A stretch of 64,000 nt of DNA, taken from the NCBI RefSeq assembly GCF_042684665.1, contig NZ_JBHULY010000039.1, positions 248,001 through 312,000 on the forward strand, written 5' to 3'. The notes under the pieces were generated by a model. That model was not told the origin of the DNA. It saw only the letters and a program-made list of their open reading frames with translations, and did not search any database. Positions 36,335 through 46,554 of this stretch are shown one piece after another. A program made the position numbers and the translations under genes. The first letter of the stretch is position 1. Every line of letters starts with the position of its first letter. The DNA comes from Jejuia rubra (GTDB taxonomy: Bacteria > Bacteroidota > Bacteroidia > Flavobacteriales > Flavobacteriaceae).

Positions 36335-37765
36335 ATGAAAAATTATTTAGCGCTAATTGCACTTGTGTTTTGCATTTCAAATGTGTTTTCTCAAAGTGAA
36401 AAACCAAATATTCTTGTCTTTTACATTGATGATTTACGAGCGGAATTAGGATGTTACGGAAGTGAAACAGCAATTACTCCGAATATTGATAAGTTGGCAT
36501 CTGAAGGTATAATGTTTAACAAGGCCTATACCCAACAAGCCATTTGTGCGCCTTCAAGAATGAGCACCTTAACGGGTTTAAGACCCGAAACATTAGGGAT
36601 TTATAGCATTTTTACACCGTTACGTAAAGTACATAAAGATGTCGTAACACTTCCACAATTGTTTAAGCAAAATGGGTACAAAACCATTAGTACAGGGAAG
36701 GTATATCATCATTTTGTGGATGATAAAGAAAGTTGGACAGAACTTGTAAAAAGGCCTTCTAATATATATTTAAAACCAGAGAGTCTTGAGGCTATGGCAG
36801 GAAAACGTACAAAAGGTCCAGCTTATGAAGATGCGGACGTAGCAGATGATGGCTATAAAGATGGCATTGTTGCAAACGATGCTATTAGAATGTTGAACCA
36901 ATATAAGGATGACAAATTTTTAATGTTTGTTGGTTTGATGAAACCACATTTGCCTTTTAATGCGCCAAAAAAATATTGGGATTTGCATGATAAAAGTAAG
37001 TTTGAAATTCCATTAAAGGAAAAGCCACAAGACATGTACAGGTTGGCTTTGAGTAAATGGGGAGAGCTTAAGAACTATCATGGAATCCCAAAGGAAGACC
37101 CTTTGAATGATGATATTACAAGAACCTTAATTCATGGGTATCACGCTTGCGTAAGTTATATGGATGCCCAAGTGGGTAAAGTATTGCAAACTCTGGAAGA
37201 TTTAGATTTACGCAAAAACACCATGATTATTTTCATGAGCGATCATGGTTATAAAATTGGAGAATATGGAGCGTGGTGCAAGCATTCCAATATGGAAATA
37301 GACACGAGGGTTCCATTAATTATAAGTAGAGAAGGAAACTATAAAAAGAGAAATGCGGGCGAATTATCAAATGCATTGGTAGAAAATGTAGATATCTTTT
37401 CAACGCTAACCGAAATTTGTGGTTTTGAGACGCCAAAGTCCGACGGTAAAAGTTTAGTTCCAGTATTAGATAACCCTGATGCAAAGTGGGATGAGGTTGC
37501 TACAAGCGTTTTTGCAAGAGGTAAAAATATTATGGGCTGTACTGCCACGGATGGAAATTGGAGATATACCGAATGGCGAGATTCTAATTCACATGAAATT
37601 TTAGGAGCGGAATTATATGAGCATAAAAATAATCTTTTGTCTTTTATTAATCTATCGGGCAATGAAGCCTACAAGGATGTTGAAGAACGAATGAAAGCAC
37701 TTTTGGAATCTCAATTCCCAAGAAACGGAGTTCCATTTCCACAAAACGATAATCCAAGAAAATAA
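36335..37765 (+). CDS. S1-family sulfatase, iduronate-2-sulfatase-like
   Basis: 476 residues with a Sec signal peptide (ending VFSQ). Motifs: VFYIDDLRAELGCYG, formylglycine motif at Cys71 (CAPSRMSTLTGLRP), STGKVYHH, MKPHLPFNAPKKYW and SDHGYKIGEYGAWCKHS. These are the blocks shared by human iduronate-2-sulfatase and its bacterial relatives (subfamily S1_7 and neighbours). Desulfation of rhamnose-3-sulfate or of a uronate is possible here. It is the last gene of the GH78 operon, 9 bases after the preceding sulfatase; no strong terminator follows. Confidence 0.9.
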   Translation: MKNYLALIALVFCISNVFSQSEKPNILVFYIDDLRAELGCYGSETAITPNIDKLASEGIMFNKAYTQQAICAPSRMSTLTGLRPETLGIYSIFTPLRKVHKDVVTLPQLFKQNGYKTISTGKVYHHFVDDKESWTELVKRPSNIYLKPESLEAMAGKRTKGPAYEDADVADDGYKDGIVANDAIRMLNQYKDDKFLMFVGLMKPHLPFNAPKKYWDLHDKSKFEIPLKEKPQDMYRLALSKWGELKNYHGIPKEDPLNDDITRTLIHGYHACVSYMDAQVGKVLQTLEDLDLRKNTMIIFMSDHGYKIGEYGAWCKHSNMEIDTRVPLIISREGNYKKRNAGELSNALVENVDIFSTLTEICGFETPKSDGKSLVPVLDNPDAKWDEVATSVFARGKNIMGCTATDGNWRYTEWRDSNSHEILGAELYEHKNNLLSFINLSGNEAYKDVEERMKALLESQFPRNGVPFPQNDNPRK

Positions 37766-37786
37766 AAGCTGGTTGAAGTGAACAAA

Positions 37787-37828
37787 ACATAGCATAGCTC
37801 AACATAGCATTAAGGTTGTTAAACCTTA
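37787..37828. promoter_or_regulatory. Direct repeat and palindrome upstream of the GntR-type regulator
   Basis: ACATAGCAT occurs twice 15 bases apart (from 37787 and 37802) and is followed by the inverted repeat TAAGGTT-GTTA-AACCTTA (37811-37828). There is no T run directly behind, so it is not a typical terminator. A 14-16-base palindrome fits an operator for a GntR or LacI-type dimer. It lies about 90 bases before the regulator gene, so autoregulation is a reasonable inference. Confidence 0.4.
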
Positions 37829-37868
37829 GATAGTGTTAAAAAATTTTTGGTTACCCTATTTTAGATTA

Positions 37869-37895
37869 TTGGTTTAAGAGGCTTTAATAACTTTG
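37869..37895 (+). promoter_or_regulatory. Possible Bacteroidota promoter of the GntR-type regulator
   Basis: TTG at 37869-37871, 16 bases, then TAACTTTG at 37888-37895, a perfect TAnnTTTG -7 box. The start codon lies 22 bases downstream. There is no CAGGAYA repeat here, in contrast to the enzyme operons. Confidence 0.4.
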
Positions 37896-37917
37896 GGCTG
37901 ACTAAACTAATTAAGCT

Positions 37918-38958
37918 ATGTTAGATTACATTCGGATAGACGGCAACTCGATGGTGCCAAAATATATTCAGATTATCAATTCTATAATTGATAACGTATC
38001 CTCGGGAAACATTAAGATTGGAGATAAAATACCATCTATAAATACTTTAAGCCAAGAATTTTATCTATCGAGAGATACCGTAGAGCGGGCTTACAATATT
38101 TTAAAGAAAAAAAATGTTGTGGTTTCCGTTCGTGGCAGAGGGACCTATATAGCTCAAGCTGATTTAGTGAGAGATAAAAAAATATTGTTTTTGGTAAACA
38201 AACTGAGTCCATATAAAATGAAAGTTTATAAGGCGTTTGTGGATGCTATAGGGGAAAACTGTCAAGTGGATATACACAGCTTTCATTGTGACCAAGCACT
38301 ATTTGTAGAGTTAATGAGTAAGTACAAATCTGCCTATGATTACTTTGTGATTTTGCCCCATTTTAGAACCGAAAACTTATCGTACACTGGTTTTACCGAA
38401 GAAGTAAGTAGTGTTATTAAAAGCATCCCAAATGAAAAGCTAGTTTTATTGGATAATAACAATCATCAACTACCAGGTGATTTTATTGAGGTATATCAAG
38501 ATTTTGAAAATGATATATTAAAAGCTTTGGAAACGGGTCATGAAAAAATTTCTAAATATGATAAGCTGAACTTAGTTTGCCCGAGGAAAACATTCTACCC
38601 ATATCCTACGAAAATTTTGCATGGTTTCATGAAATACTGCTCTTTTAATAATTTTGACTTTGAAATACTCGAGGAAATTTCAATGGAATTTGAGGTAGCT
38701 CCAAAGAATCTTTATATCACAATTGAAGAAGAAGATCTTGTAAAAGTCATTTCTCGAATTAGAAAAAATGGTTTTAAGTTGGGGTCGGACGTTGGAGTAA
38801 TATCTTATAATGATGCGCCACTAAAACAAGTGTCCAATATCACGGTTATTACTACAGATTTTGAGGATATTGGAATCAGGGCTGCAAAAATGATTTTAGA
38901 AAGTAGAATAGAAAAGGAAAAAGTAGCCTTTAGGTTTATTGATAGAGGGTCTGCTTAA
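37918..38958 (+). CDS. GntR-type regulator with periplasmic-binding-protein-like sensor domain
   Basis: 346 residues, cytoplasmic. Residues 1-78 are a GntR winged helix (KIPSINTLSQEFYLSRDTVERAYN and SVRGRGTYIA). From about residue 85 the protein has a LacI/periplasmic-binding-type sugar-sensor domain (KILFLVNKLSPYKMKVYKAF, GVISYND near the end). This fusion is common in Bacteroidota and senses a small sugar inside the cell. L-rhamnose or a derivative is a sensible ligand guess since RhaM and RhaD are in the locus. It stands alone between the GH78 operon and the HTCS gene, with its own -7 box and a terminator behind. Confidence 0.85.
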   Translation: MLDYIRIDGNSMVPKYIQIINSIIDNVSSGNIKIGDKIPSINTLSQEFYLSRDTVERAYNILKKKNVVVSVRGRGTYIAQADLVRDKKILFLVNKLSPYKMKVYKAFVDAIGENCQVDIHSFHCDQALFVELMSKYKSAYDYFVILPHFRTENLSYTGFTEEVSSVIKSIPNEKLVLLDNNNHQLPGDFIEVYQDFENDILKALETGHEKISKYDKLNLVCPRKTFYPYPTKILHGFMKYCSFNNFDFEILEEISMEFEVAPKNLYITIEEEDLVKVISRIRKNGFKLGSDVGVISYNDAPLKQVSNITVITTDFEDIGIRAAKMILESRIEKEKVAFRFIDRGSA

Positions 38959-38978
38959 GCCTTGGTTATTTAGAACAT

Positions 38979-39012
38979 AAAGGAAGTCTTTTCAGGCTTC
39001 CTTTTCTTTTTT
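38979..39012 (+). terminator. Rho-independent terminator after the GntR-type regulator
   Basis: A stem formed by AAGGAAGTCT and AGGCTTCCTT with one T-G pair and a short loop, followed by a T-rich run (TTCTTTTTT). It separates the two regulator genes. Confidence 0.75.
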
Positions 39013-39133
39013 CATGAAATTTATAAGTCTTATATTATATTTGATAAACCCTCCTTCAGGTATGTTGAAAAATAGGGAGAGCTAATACATCATATTTATT
39101 TGGAAACGAAGTAAAGGATTAAATCAAAATTTT

Positions 39134-42100
39134 ATGGACAAGAGCTTATATACCATTCTTTTTTTAGTTTATATAAGTTTTTTCAATGCTCAAAATACTA
39201 GTTTTTTCTTTGACAAGCTTACTACTGGTGATGGCCTGTCAAATAATTCCGTGGAGGCTATTACACAGGATAGGTTAGGACAAATATGGTTTGCTACTAA
39301 TAATGGTTTAAACAAATATAACGGCAAAGACTTTACTGTTTATAGAAATGACCACAGAAACAAACAGAGTCTAAGCAATAATGAGATTTTAAACATATTA
39401 GAAGACAGGGACGGCTTTGTTTGGGTAGGGACGATTAATGGCTTGAACAAATATAACCCAGAGACCAATACGTTTAGGAGGTACTACAGGAAATCGTCGG
39501 GCACTAAATCCTTGAGCAGTAACTTGATCATGAGCAGCCTGGACATGAAGAATGGGAGTATTTGGTTTGGGACCGGAAATGGGGTTTCAATTTACAATAA
39601 AAGAAAGGGGCATTTTATAAGATTTTTGCAGGCTAAAAATGGAGAAAAGCCTAAAGTAGTAAAACACATTTATTTGGACTCCAATAAGCATATATGGCTA
39701 TCAACAAACAACGGTATATTTAAGATAGAAAGAACCAAAGAAAATAAATTCATTACCAAGGCATATAATTTAACTCCAGATAGTACGAATTTTTTCGTGA
39801 ATAGCATTTTGGAGGTGAGTCCAGGAGTTTTGGGTCTTGCTACAAGGTTTAATGGGTATATTTTATTTGATACCAGAACAGAAGCCTTTTATTACCCTAA
39901 AACCATAGATTTACCTAAGACTATTGACGTCAGGGATTTAGAGCGGGATGATTTTGGAAATTTATGGATTGCCACAACAACTGGATTGTTTATTATCACA
40001 AGCTCCGGAGAGGTTGTTGCTTTGATGGAGAATAAAAGCGTAAATACATCAATTAGCCAAAATTCGATAAGAAATCTTTTTAAGGATAAGAACGGAAGTA
40101 TTTGGTTGGCAACACAAAATAGGGGAGTCTGTATTTGGGATAAATCAAATCAAAACTTCATGCATTTTTACAATGGCAAGATTAACAATAACATAGCTAG
40201 AAGTATCGTTGCCGACGAAAAGGGCAATATTTATTTTGGAACAGATGGAGGTAGCGTAAATGTAATGAATAATGAGGGTCTTGTGTATGAGCTTTTTAAA
40301 GTTCAGAACCGTGAAAAATCTTTAGTCTACGGTATTCAATCTATGTTATATGTAAAACCTGACTTGCTGTGGGTGGGGACCATGAATAACGGTGTTTTTG
40401 TATATGACTTAAATAAAAAAACTCTCAGAAGAGACTTGATTTCCAAAGAATTAAGTAAATGCGTTGAAAAAACAGGTGTGTATGATATAAAGGTGGATAA
40501 CCAATCTAATATATGGTTTGGCACTTTTGGAAAAGGACTCATAAAATATGGTTTAGCGAATAAAGAAGTAACATTATTCTCTAAGCCTGAATTAACCACA
40601 AACATAGCCAAGTCCATACATATTGATAACAACGGTACGGTTTATACAGGAGGTGTTGGTGGGGTAAACATTTTAAAAGAAAATGCAGTTAAAACCTATA
40701 ATTTTTCAACTTATTTTGATAAAAACCCTTATTTGAGTTTTAACATCCACTCTGTTTATAAGGATTCTAGTGGTACCGTTTGGGCAGGCACTAATACAAG
40801 AGGCCTGTACAAGTTTACTGGCAAGGATTTTAAAAAAGTATTTCTTTCAGTTAAAAATAGGGTTTCAGCCGTTTATAAAATATTGGAAGATGAAAAGAAT
40901 ATTCTGTGGTTAAGCACCGATAAGGGCATAGTACGGTATAACCCCAAAAGGAGAACAGCTATTGTTTATGAAGAAGAAAGTATCGTCGAGAGCAACGATT
41001 TCATGCCCAACTCGGGCACAAATATTAAAAATTGGTTCTATTTTGGAGACCTAAAAGGGGTAACCACATTTAATTCAAAACAAATTGTACAATCCAAGAA
41101 GGTGTCAAAAGTTTTGTTATCAGACTTAAAAATAAGAAATCAATCCGTTCAAGTGGGTGATAGTAGCCGTATTTTGCCCAAGGGATTAAACTATATGAAT
41201 GTCATAGAATTAGATCATAATAATTCTAATTTCTCAATAAGCTATGCATTGCCCAATTATGTAAGCCCAAAAAGTAATATCTATGCTTATAGGCTAAAGG
41301 GGCTGGACGAGGAGTGGATTTATACCAAGCAAACCGAAGCATCATTTACAATACAAAACCCCGGTAGTTATGTTTTTGAAGTAAAGGGCGCCAATTATAA
41401 TGATCAATGGAATAGGAAGCCCACCAGTTTAGAGATAGTGGTAAAACCAGCCCCTTGGAAGACCCGGTGGGCCTATACCATTTATTTCCTGTTATTTTTC
41501 GGAATCGTATTTGGAATCGTTTGGATGCTACAATCGAAATCCCGCTTACAACAGAAATTAAAATTAGAATACATTGAGAATAAACGAAAAGAGGAGATGA
41601 ATCAGGCAAAGCTTAGATTTTTCACAAATATTTCTCATGAATTTAGGACCCCTCTAACCCTAATTTTAGGTCCACTACAAAGTATTTTAAATGATTATTC
41701 TGGCCCAAGTTCCATTTATAAAAAGCTAAGGATTGTTGACGGTAGTGCCAATCATTTGCTACGTCTAATTAATAGGTTAATGGATTTTAGAAAATTAGAA
41801 AGTAACCAATTAAAACTAGAGACAGCCGAAGGAAATATTGTTAAGTTCTTACAGGAAATATTTTTGTCTTTTTCAGAATATGCCAAAGATGGAAAATACA
41901 ACTACAGCTTCAATACTTCCCATGAAGAAATATTTGCTTTTTATGATAGATATAAACTAGAAAGGGTATTCTACAATTTAATCTCAAATGCTTTTAAATA
42001 TACAAAGCACGGCGGGGACATCAGTATAAATATCAATAGGACGGATAGTGATGTTGTAATACAAGTGAAGGATTCCGGTATAGGGGTGCCCGAGGAATTT

Positions 42101-43192
42101 TTGGATAAAATTTTTGATCGTTTTTTTGAAGTTCCAAATTCCAGCGAAACGAACAAGGATTTTAATAAAGGTACGGGCATAGGGCTATCAATTGCCAGTA
42201 GCATTGTCAAATTACATAAAGGAGAGATTAAAGTTAATAATATAAAACCGCAAGGGGCTGTTTTCACTGTAAAATTAAAGCTCGGTAAAGCTCATCTGGC
42301 TGAAAGCGAAATATTAAAGAATTTTAAAATGAGTGATGACGTATCCCAGTACGCCACTCAAATTAGTATTTCAGATATAGAAATGAATGCTAACACCCCT
42401 GAAGACTTGATGATTGAGGAGAAGAAACATACAATTCTTGTTGCCGAGGACAACACTGTTCTAAGGTCATTTATAAAAGAAATTCTAAAGCCAAAATATA
42501 ACGTCATACAGGCCGAGAATGGAAAGGTAGCCTTGCAAAAAGCTATAGAGCACTCCCCAGATTTAATTATTAGTGATGTTATGATGCCCGAGATGGTTGG
42601 CACCGAGCTTTGTTCTAAAATAAAGACAACCCTGGCCACAAGCCATATTCCGGTAATCCTATTGACGTCCCGCTCTGCTCTAGTTTATAAATTTGAAGGT
42701 CTTGAAAGTGGGGCTGATGACTACATAAGTAAACCCTTTAACCTCAAGGAATTTGGTCTTAAAATCCAGAATTTACTGGAGTTTAAAGAACGTTTGAAGG
42801 GCAAATTTTCATCAGATAAAGATTTTGAAACTCTAGATGTCTCCCTAACATCTTTGGACCAACAGTTTTTTGATAAAGCCTTGGCAGTAGTAAAAAATAA
42901 TATCTCAAACCAGGATTTTAACATCGCTCACTTCTGTGAAGAACTGGGAGTAAGCCGTTCAATGCTTTTTACGAAAATAAAAGCCTGGACTAATTCAACC
43001 CCAAACGATTTTATTCAAGATGTACGATTGAATCAGGCGGCCAAATTACTAGAGCTAAACAGATTAAATATTGCTGAGATTTCTTATGAAGTCGGTTTTA
43101 AACGGCCAAAATACTTTAGTCAACGTTTTCAAAAAAAGTTTGGCTTGACTCCTTCAGAATTTTCGAAGAAATTTAATGGAACTTTCAAGTAA
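39134..43192 (+). CDS. Hybrid two-component system sensor/regulator (HTCS)
   Basis: 1352 residues. A signal peptide (ending FFNAQ) is followed by a periplasmic two-propeller sensor built of Reg_prop repeats (about residues 22-680, many IWFATNNGLNKY-like units), a Y_Y_Y domain (about 690-770), one membrane helix (about 779-800), HisKA with His835 in NISHEFRTPLTL, HATPase (about 940-1060, GTGIGLSIASSIV), a receiver domain with Asp1148 in IISDVMMPEM, and an AraC-type HTH (about 1245-1350, YFSQRFQKKFGLTPSEF). It should sense an oligosaccharide in the periplasm and activate the PUL operons. The AraC domain has two HTH units that normally touch adjacent major grooves, which matches the 10-bp repeat found before the enzyme units. 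Its own promoter lacks that repeat. Confidence 0.95.
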   Translation: MDKSLYTILFLVYISFFNAQNTSFFFDKLTTGDGLSNNSVEAITQDRLGQIWFATNNGLNKYNGKDFTVYRNDHRNKQSLSNNEILNILEDRDGFVWVGTINGLNKYNPETNTFRRYYRKSSGTKSLSSNLIMSSLDMKNGSIWFGTGNGVSIYNKRKGHFIRFLQAKNGEKPKVVKHIYLDSNKHIWLSTNNGIFKIERTKENKFITKAYNLTPDSTNFFVNSILEVSPGVLGLATRFNGYILFDTRTEAFYYPKTIDLPKTIDVRDLERDDFGNLWIATTTGLFIITSSGEVVALMENKSVNTSISQNSIRNLFKDKNGSIWLATQNRGVCIWDKSNQNFMHFYNGKINNNIARSIVADEKGNIYFGTDGGSVNVMNNEGLVYELFKVQNREKSLVYGIQSMLYVKPDLLWVGTMNNGVFVYDLNKKTLRRDLISKELSKCVEKTGVYDIKVDNQSNIWFGTFGKGLIKYGLANKEVTLFSKPELTTNIAKSIHIDNNGTVYTGGVGGVNILKENAVKTYNFSTYFDKNPYLSFNIHSVYKDSSGTVWAGTNTRGLYKFTGKDFKKVFLSVKNRVSAVYKILEDEKNILWLSTDKGIVRYNPKRRTAIVYEEESIVESNDFMPNSGTNIKNWFYFGDLKGVTTFNSKQIVQSKKVSKVLLSDLKIRNQSVQVGDSSRILPKGLNYMNVIELDHNNSNFSISYALPNYVSPKSNIYAYRLKGLDEEWIYTKQTEASFTIQNPGSYVFEVKGANYNDQWNRKPTSLEIVVKPAPWKTRWAYTIYFLLFFGIVFGIVWMLQSKSRLQQKLKLEYIENKRKEEMNQAKLRFFTNISHEFRTPLTLILGPLQSILNDYSGPSSIYKKLRIVDGSANHLLRLINRLMDFRKLESNQLKLETAEGNIVKFLQEIFLSFSEYAKDGKYNYSFNTSHEEIFAFYDRYKLERVFYNLISNAFKYTKHGGDISININRTDSDVVIQVKDSGIGVPEEFLDKIFDRFFEVPNSSETNKDFNKGTGIGLSIASSIVKLHKGEIKVNNIKPQGAVFTVKLKLGKAHLAESEILKNFKMSDDVSQYATQISISDIEMNANTPEDLMIEEKKHTILVAEDNTVLRSFIKEILKPKYNVIQAENGKVALQKAIEHSPDLIISDVMMPEMVGTELCSKIKTTLATSHIPVILLTSRSALVYKFEGLESGADDYISKPFNLKEFGLKIQNLLEFKERLKGKFSSDKDFETLDVSLTSLDQQFFDKALAVVKNNISNQDFNIAHFCEELGVSRSMLFTKIKAWTNSTPNDFIQDVRLNQAAKLLELNRLNIAEISYEVGFKRPKYFSQRFQKKFGLTPSEFSKKFNGTFK

Positions 43193-43310
43193 TTGTAATA
43201 CTAAAACAAGGTGCTCTTGGGGAAAAATACATGGAATTGTAAGCATTAAAACAAGGGACGTTTTTATATTACATAAAATGTCTTTAATTTGAAAGGTTTT
43301 CCCAAAACCA

Positions 43311-43355
43311 CAGGACACCTCAGGATTAGATTTACCCCTTAATAGGTTAAGTTTG
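43311..43355 (+). promoter_or_regulatory. Tandem repeat promoter of the GH2/GH106 operon (site H)
   Basis: CAGGACA (43311-43317), three bases, CAGGATT (43321-43327), 20 bases, TAAGTTTG (43348-43355), a perfect TAnnTTTG. This is the clearest copy; the operon's first gene starts 39 bases further on. Confidence 0.65.
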
Positions 43356-43394
43356 TTTTTATAGAATATCACAAGAAAAACCAACTAATTCAAA

Positions 43395-46300
43395 ATGAAA
43401 AAAGTATCAAAGCCTTCAAAAATTTATACCCTAGTCAGTGTCCTTTTCTGGATTATTTCAGTATCCTGTGGTACTCAGCAAACAGAAACTTTAAGTGTAA
43501 ATTTTAACGATAATTGGCTTTTTGTCCTAGACGAAGATAAAGCAGAGTTCTCTCAAGAACAACTTGATGATAGCGCATGGACTACTCTAGATTTACCTCA
43601 TGATTGGTCGTTCGAAAAAGGTGTTAGAAAAGGAGGTGATCAAGGTCAAGGTGGTGGTTATCACGATGGCGGAATTGGTTGGTATCGTAAGTACTTCAGC
43701 GTTTCAAAAGAAAGCTTATCAAATGTAACTTACATCAATTTTGATGGAGTATATATGAATAGCGAGGTTTGGGTAAATGGTAACCGTCTTGGTAAAAGAC
43801 CTTATGGGTACATTAGTTTTCGATACGATATTTCAAAACATTTAAAAGAAGGACAAAATACCATTGCGGTTCGTGTAGACAATAGTTTAGAACCCTCGGC
43901 CCGTTGGTATCACCCCTGTGGTATTTATGCAGGCGTCTCTTTAATTGAAAAGAACCCAACACACATTGAGCTTAATAGTATTTTTATTACTACGCCTAGT
44001 ATTGCAGAAGATAAAGCTTCTGTAAATGTGAAGTTTAATATAGTAAGTGTATCTGATAATTTAGAAAGTAAAATTACAATTCTGGCGTCAGATGGTACTG
44101 TTTTAACTTCTGCAACAAGTGGTGTTGAAGCATCAAAATCAGAAACAAATTTAGAGGTGGAAACTCCTAAGTTGTGGAGCCCAGAAAGTCCAACATTGTA
44201 CAAGGCAGTTACCCAAATACTGAAAGGTGATGAGGTTTTAGATGAAACAACTACCACATTTGGTTTTAAAACTGTAGAATGGAAAACCGAAACAGGTTTT
44301 TGGTTAAACGGTGAAAACGTCAAACTAAAAGGTACTTGTGAGCATTGGGAAGGCGGGCCCGTTGGTGGTGCTTGGACGAAGCCAATGCTACGTTGGAAGT
44401 TAAAGTTGCTTAAAGGAATGGGTATTAATGCTATTCGTCCGTCTCATAATCCAGCACCACCAATGTTTTATGATATCTGTGATGAAATTGGCCTGTTAGT
44501 CATGGATGAAATTTTTGATGGTTGGCATAAAAAAGCCCCTCAAGATTATGGGAAGCAAGCCTTTGATGAATGGTGGCAACGCGATGTTGAAGAGTGGATT
44601 ACCAGAGACCGTAACCACCCAAGTATTTTTGTGTGGAGTTTAGGTAACGAAACCCATAGTGATGTTGCACCAGAAATGGTTAAGTTTGGTAAAAATTTAG
44701 ACTCAACACGATTATTCACATCAGGTGCAGGAAACCCAGAGGATATGGATATTCAGGGGGTTAATGGCGGTTCTGAAACTAAATCGTTTATTGAGAATAA
44801 TAAATTAACCAAACCATTTATCTCTACTGAAGCGCCTCACACTTGGCAAACCAGAGGGTATTACCGTACCCAAACATGGTGGCGCGATAATGAGTTACCA
44901 GGAACATACGAATTGCCTAATCTTACAGAAAAAGAAATCTTCTTTTACGAAGGTTTGAATCCTAAAGATTGGAGAAATAGGAAACAACGCTTTAACTCAT
45001 CGTATGATAATGCTACGGTACGCGTTTCAGCAAGAAAATATTGGGAAGTCATGCGTGATACGCCATGGCATAGTGGGCATTTTCGCTGGACAGGTTTCGA
45101 TTATTACGGTGAGGCAGGTTTGGTACACGGTGGTCTGCCTTTTAACCTATTCATGGGTGGTGCTATTGATGTGGCTGGTTTTGAAAAGGATTTATATCAT
45201 TTTTATAGAAGTCAGTGGACTGAAGAACCAATGATTCACATGCTTCCACATTGGACGCACCCACGCATGGAAAAAGGAACCAAAATACCGGTTTGGGTCT
45301 ATTCAAATACAGATGAGGTAGAACTCTTACTAAACGGCAAATCCTTAGGAAAAGACAAACCGGGAACCGTTTGGAACGAAATGCAATGTGAGTGGTTAGT
45401 GCCTTATGAAGAAGGAACCATTGAGGCAGTTGGTTATATTGATGGAAAAGAAGTGAATAGAACGTCTTTTTCAACCGCAAAACAACCATCTACTTTACAA
45501 AATACAGTAATTAAGTTGGAGGCAGAAGGCGATTTTAGGGCAAGTTATATTCTAACTTCAGAAGGAATGGATGTCAACGATAATTTGAATCCTTATGCAG
45601 AAAATAGGGTGTATTATAACATCGTTGGTGACGTGGATAAAGTGTCTATGGAAAACGGAAATCCAATAGACCCTACCAGCAGAACAAAAGCCGATTATAG
45701 AAGTATGTTCTTCGGAAAGACTAGATTGTTTTTAGAAGAAGCTCAAAATGCAAAAGAGGCCTCTATAATTGTTGGTTCCATTTTAGGGGATAAAGCCTTA
45801 TATGTCTCAGATGACATTGCTATTGATGTGCAATCTGTATCGTTGTTTGGAAATGATGCTTCCAATGATTTTGAGGTGCTTTATACGATAGATGGTAAAA
45901 ACCCTGAAACAGATGGTCTAGCCTATACCAAGCCTTTTAAAGTTGAAGACGGTACTACCGTAAAGGCTATAGTGAAACAAAATGGAGCTCTTGTTTTAAC
46001 TATGGAAGAAACTTTTGGTGAAAATGAAGGCTTATTTTGGGGTGATGAACATTCCGCTGATATGTGGATTGGTAGAGGTGTTAATATTTCTGCCGAAGAT
46101 GGTATTTTAACAGGCTCAGCAAAACCGAGCAGAGGTGCACGTCGTTTTAAAGGAACTGGTTTTGTGGATTTTAAAGGAGGTGAAGGTTCAATTACTTGGT
46201 ATCAAGAAAATGATGGTGAACCAGGAGATTATAGCATTCGCTTTAGATATATGCACAATAATGAGGGGAAATTACACCCTATGAAGCTCTATGTGAATGA

Positions 46301-46460
46301 TGAATATGTTAGGAATATAGAGTTCAAAGCAACAGGTGGTTGGGAAAAAGAATGGAAGTTTGTACCCACCATTATTGTACTGCAATCTGGAGCTAATAAT
46401 ATCAAATTAGAAACCACAGGAGAGAGCGCACCTTATATTGATGAGTTGTTTATTGATTAA
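43395..46460 (+). CDS. GH2-family glycosidase with C-terminal accessory domains
   Basis: A 1021-residue lipoprotein (signal ending SVSCGT). GH2 domains are in order: sugar-binding jelly roll (about 30-190), Ig-like (about 195-300), TIM barrel (about 300-600). The catalytic pair is intact, acid/base Glu419 in NHPSIFVWSLGNE and nucleophile Glu479 in FISTEAP. After a further beta domain come a chitobiase-C-like module (about 805-870, VLYTIDGKNPETDG) and a CBM-like module (about 890-1021). Activity could be beta-galactosidase, beta-glucuronidase or another; a uronidase would suit a uronate polymer but I see no decisive residue. First gene of a five-gene operon. Confidence 0.9.
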   Translation: MKKVSKPSKIYTLVSVLFWIISVSCGTQQTETLSVNFNDNWLFVLDEDKAEFSQEQLDDSAWTTLDLPHDWSFEKGVRKGGDQGQGGGYHDGGIGWYRKYFSVSKESLSNVTYINFDGVYMNSEVWVNGNRLGKRPYGYISFRYDISKHLKEGQNTIAVRVDNSLEPSARWYHPCGIYAGVSLIEKNPTHIELNSIFITTPSIAEDKASVNVKFNIVSVSDNLESKITILASDGTVLTSATSGVEASKSETNLEVETPKLWSPESPTLYKAVTQILKGDEVLDETTTTFGFKTVEWKTETGFWLNGENVKLKGTCEHWEGGPVGGAWTKPMLRWKLKLLKGMGINAIRPSHNPAPPMFYDICDEIGLLVMDEIFDGWHKKAPQDYGKQAFDEWWQRDVEEWITRDRNHPSIFVWSLGNETHSDVAPEMVKFGKNLDSTRLFTSGAGNPEDMDIQGVNGGSETKSFIENNKLTKPFISTEAPHTWQTRGYYRTQTWWRDNELPGTYELPNLTEKEIFFYEGLNPKDWRNRKQRFNSSYDNATVRVSARKYWEVMRDTPWHSGHFRWTGFDYYGEAGLVHGGLPFNLFMGGAIDVAGFEKDLYHFYRSQWTEEPMIHMLPHWTHPRMEKGTKIPVWVYSNTDEVELLLNGKSLGKDKPGTVWNEMQCEWLVPYEEGTIEAVGYIDGKEVNRTSFSTAKQPSTLQNTVIKLEAEGDFRASYILTSEGMDVNDNLNPYAENRVYYNIVGDVDKVSMENGNPIDPTSRTKADYRSMFFGKTRLFLEEAQNAKEASIIVGSILGDKALYVSDDIAIDVQSVSLFGNDASNDFEVLYTIDGKNPETDGLAYTKPFKVEDGTTVKAIVKQNGALVLTMEETFGENEGLFWGDEHSADMWIGRGVNISAEDGILTGSAKPSRGARRFKGTGFVDFKGGEGSITWYQENDGEPGDYSIRFRYMHNNEGKLHPMKLYVNDEYVRNIEFKATGGWEKEWKFVPTIIVLQSGANNIKLETTGESAPYIDELFID

Positions 46461-46554
46461 TGTTCAATTTCAATAGAAATTAACTTTAAGAATCATTCTT
46501 TTGAAAGACAGTTACTCATAAACCATAAAAAAAGAATGCTAATCATCCAAAAGA

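Noticed and set aside
37811..37828. Palindrome after the second sulfatase as a terminator
   Set aside because: Short AT-rich stem without an adjacent T run; better seen as a possible operator.
39036..39060. CAGGTAT at 39057 and TATATTTG at 39036 before the HTCS gene
   Set aside because: The 7-mer lacks its partner and lies on the wrong side of the -7-like octamer, so it does not fit the composite.
46461..46554. CAGTTAC at 46509 as another repeat promoter before GH106
   Set aside because: No ten-base partner and no -7 box at 20 bases; GH106 is more likely read from the upstream GH2 promoter.
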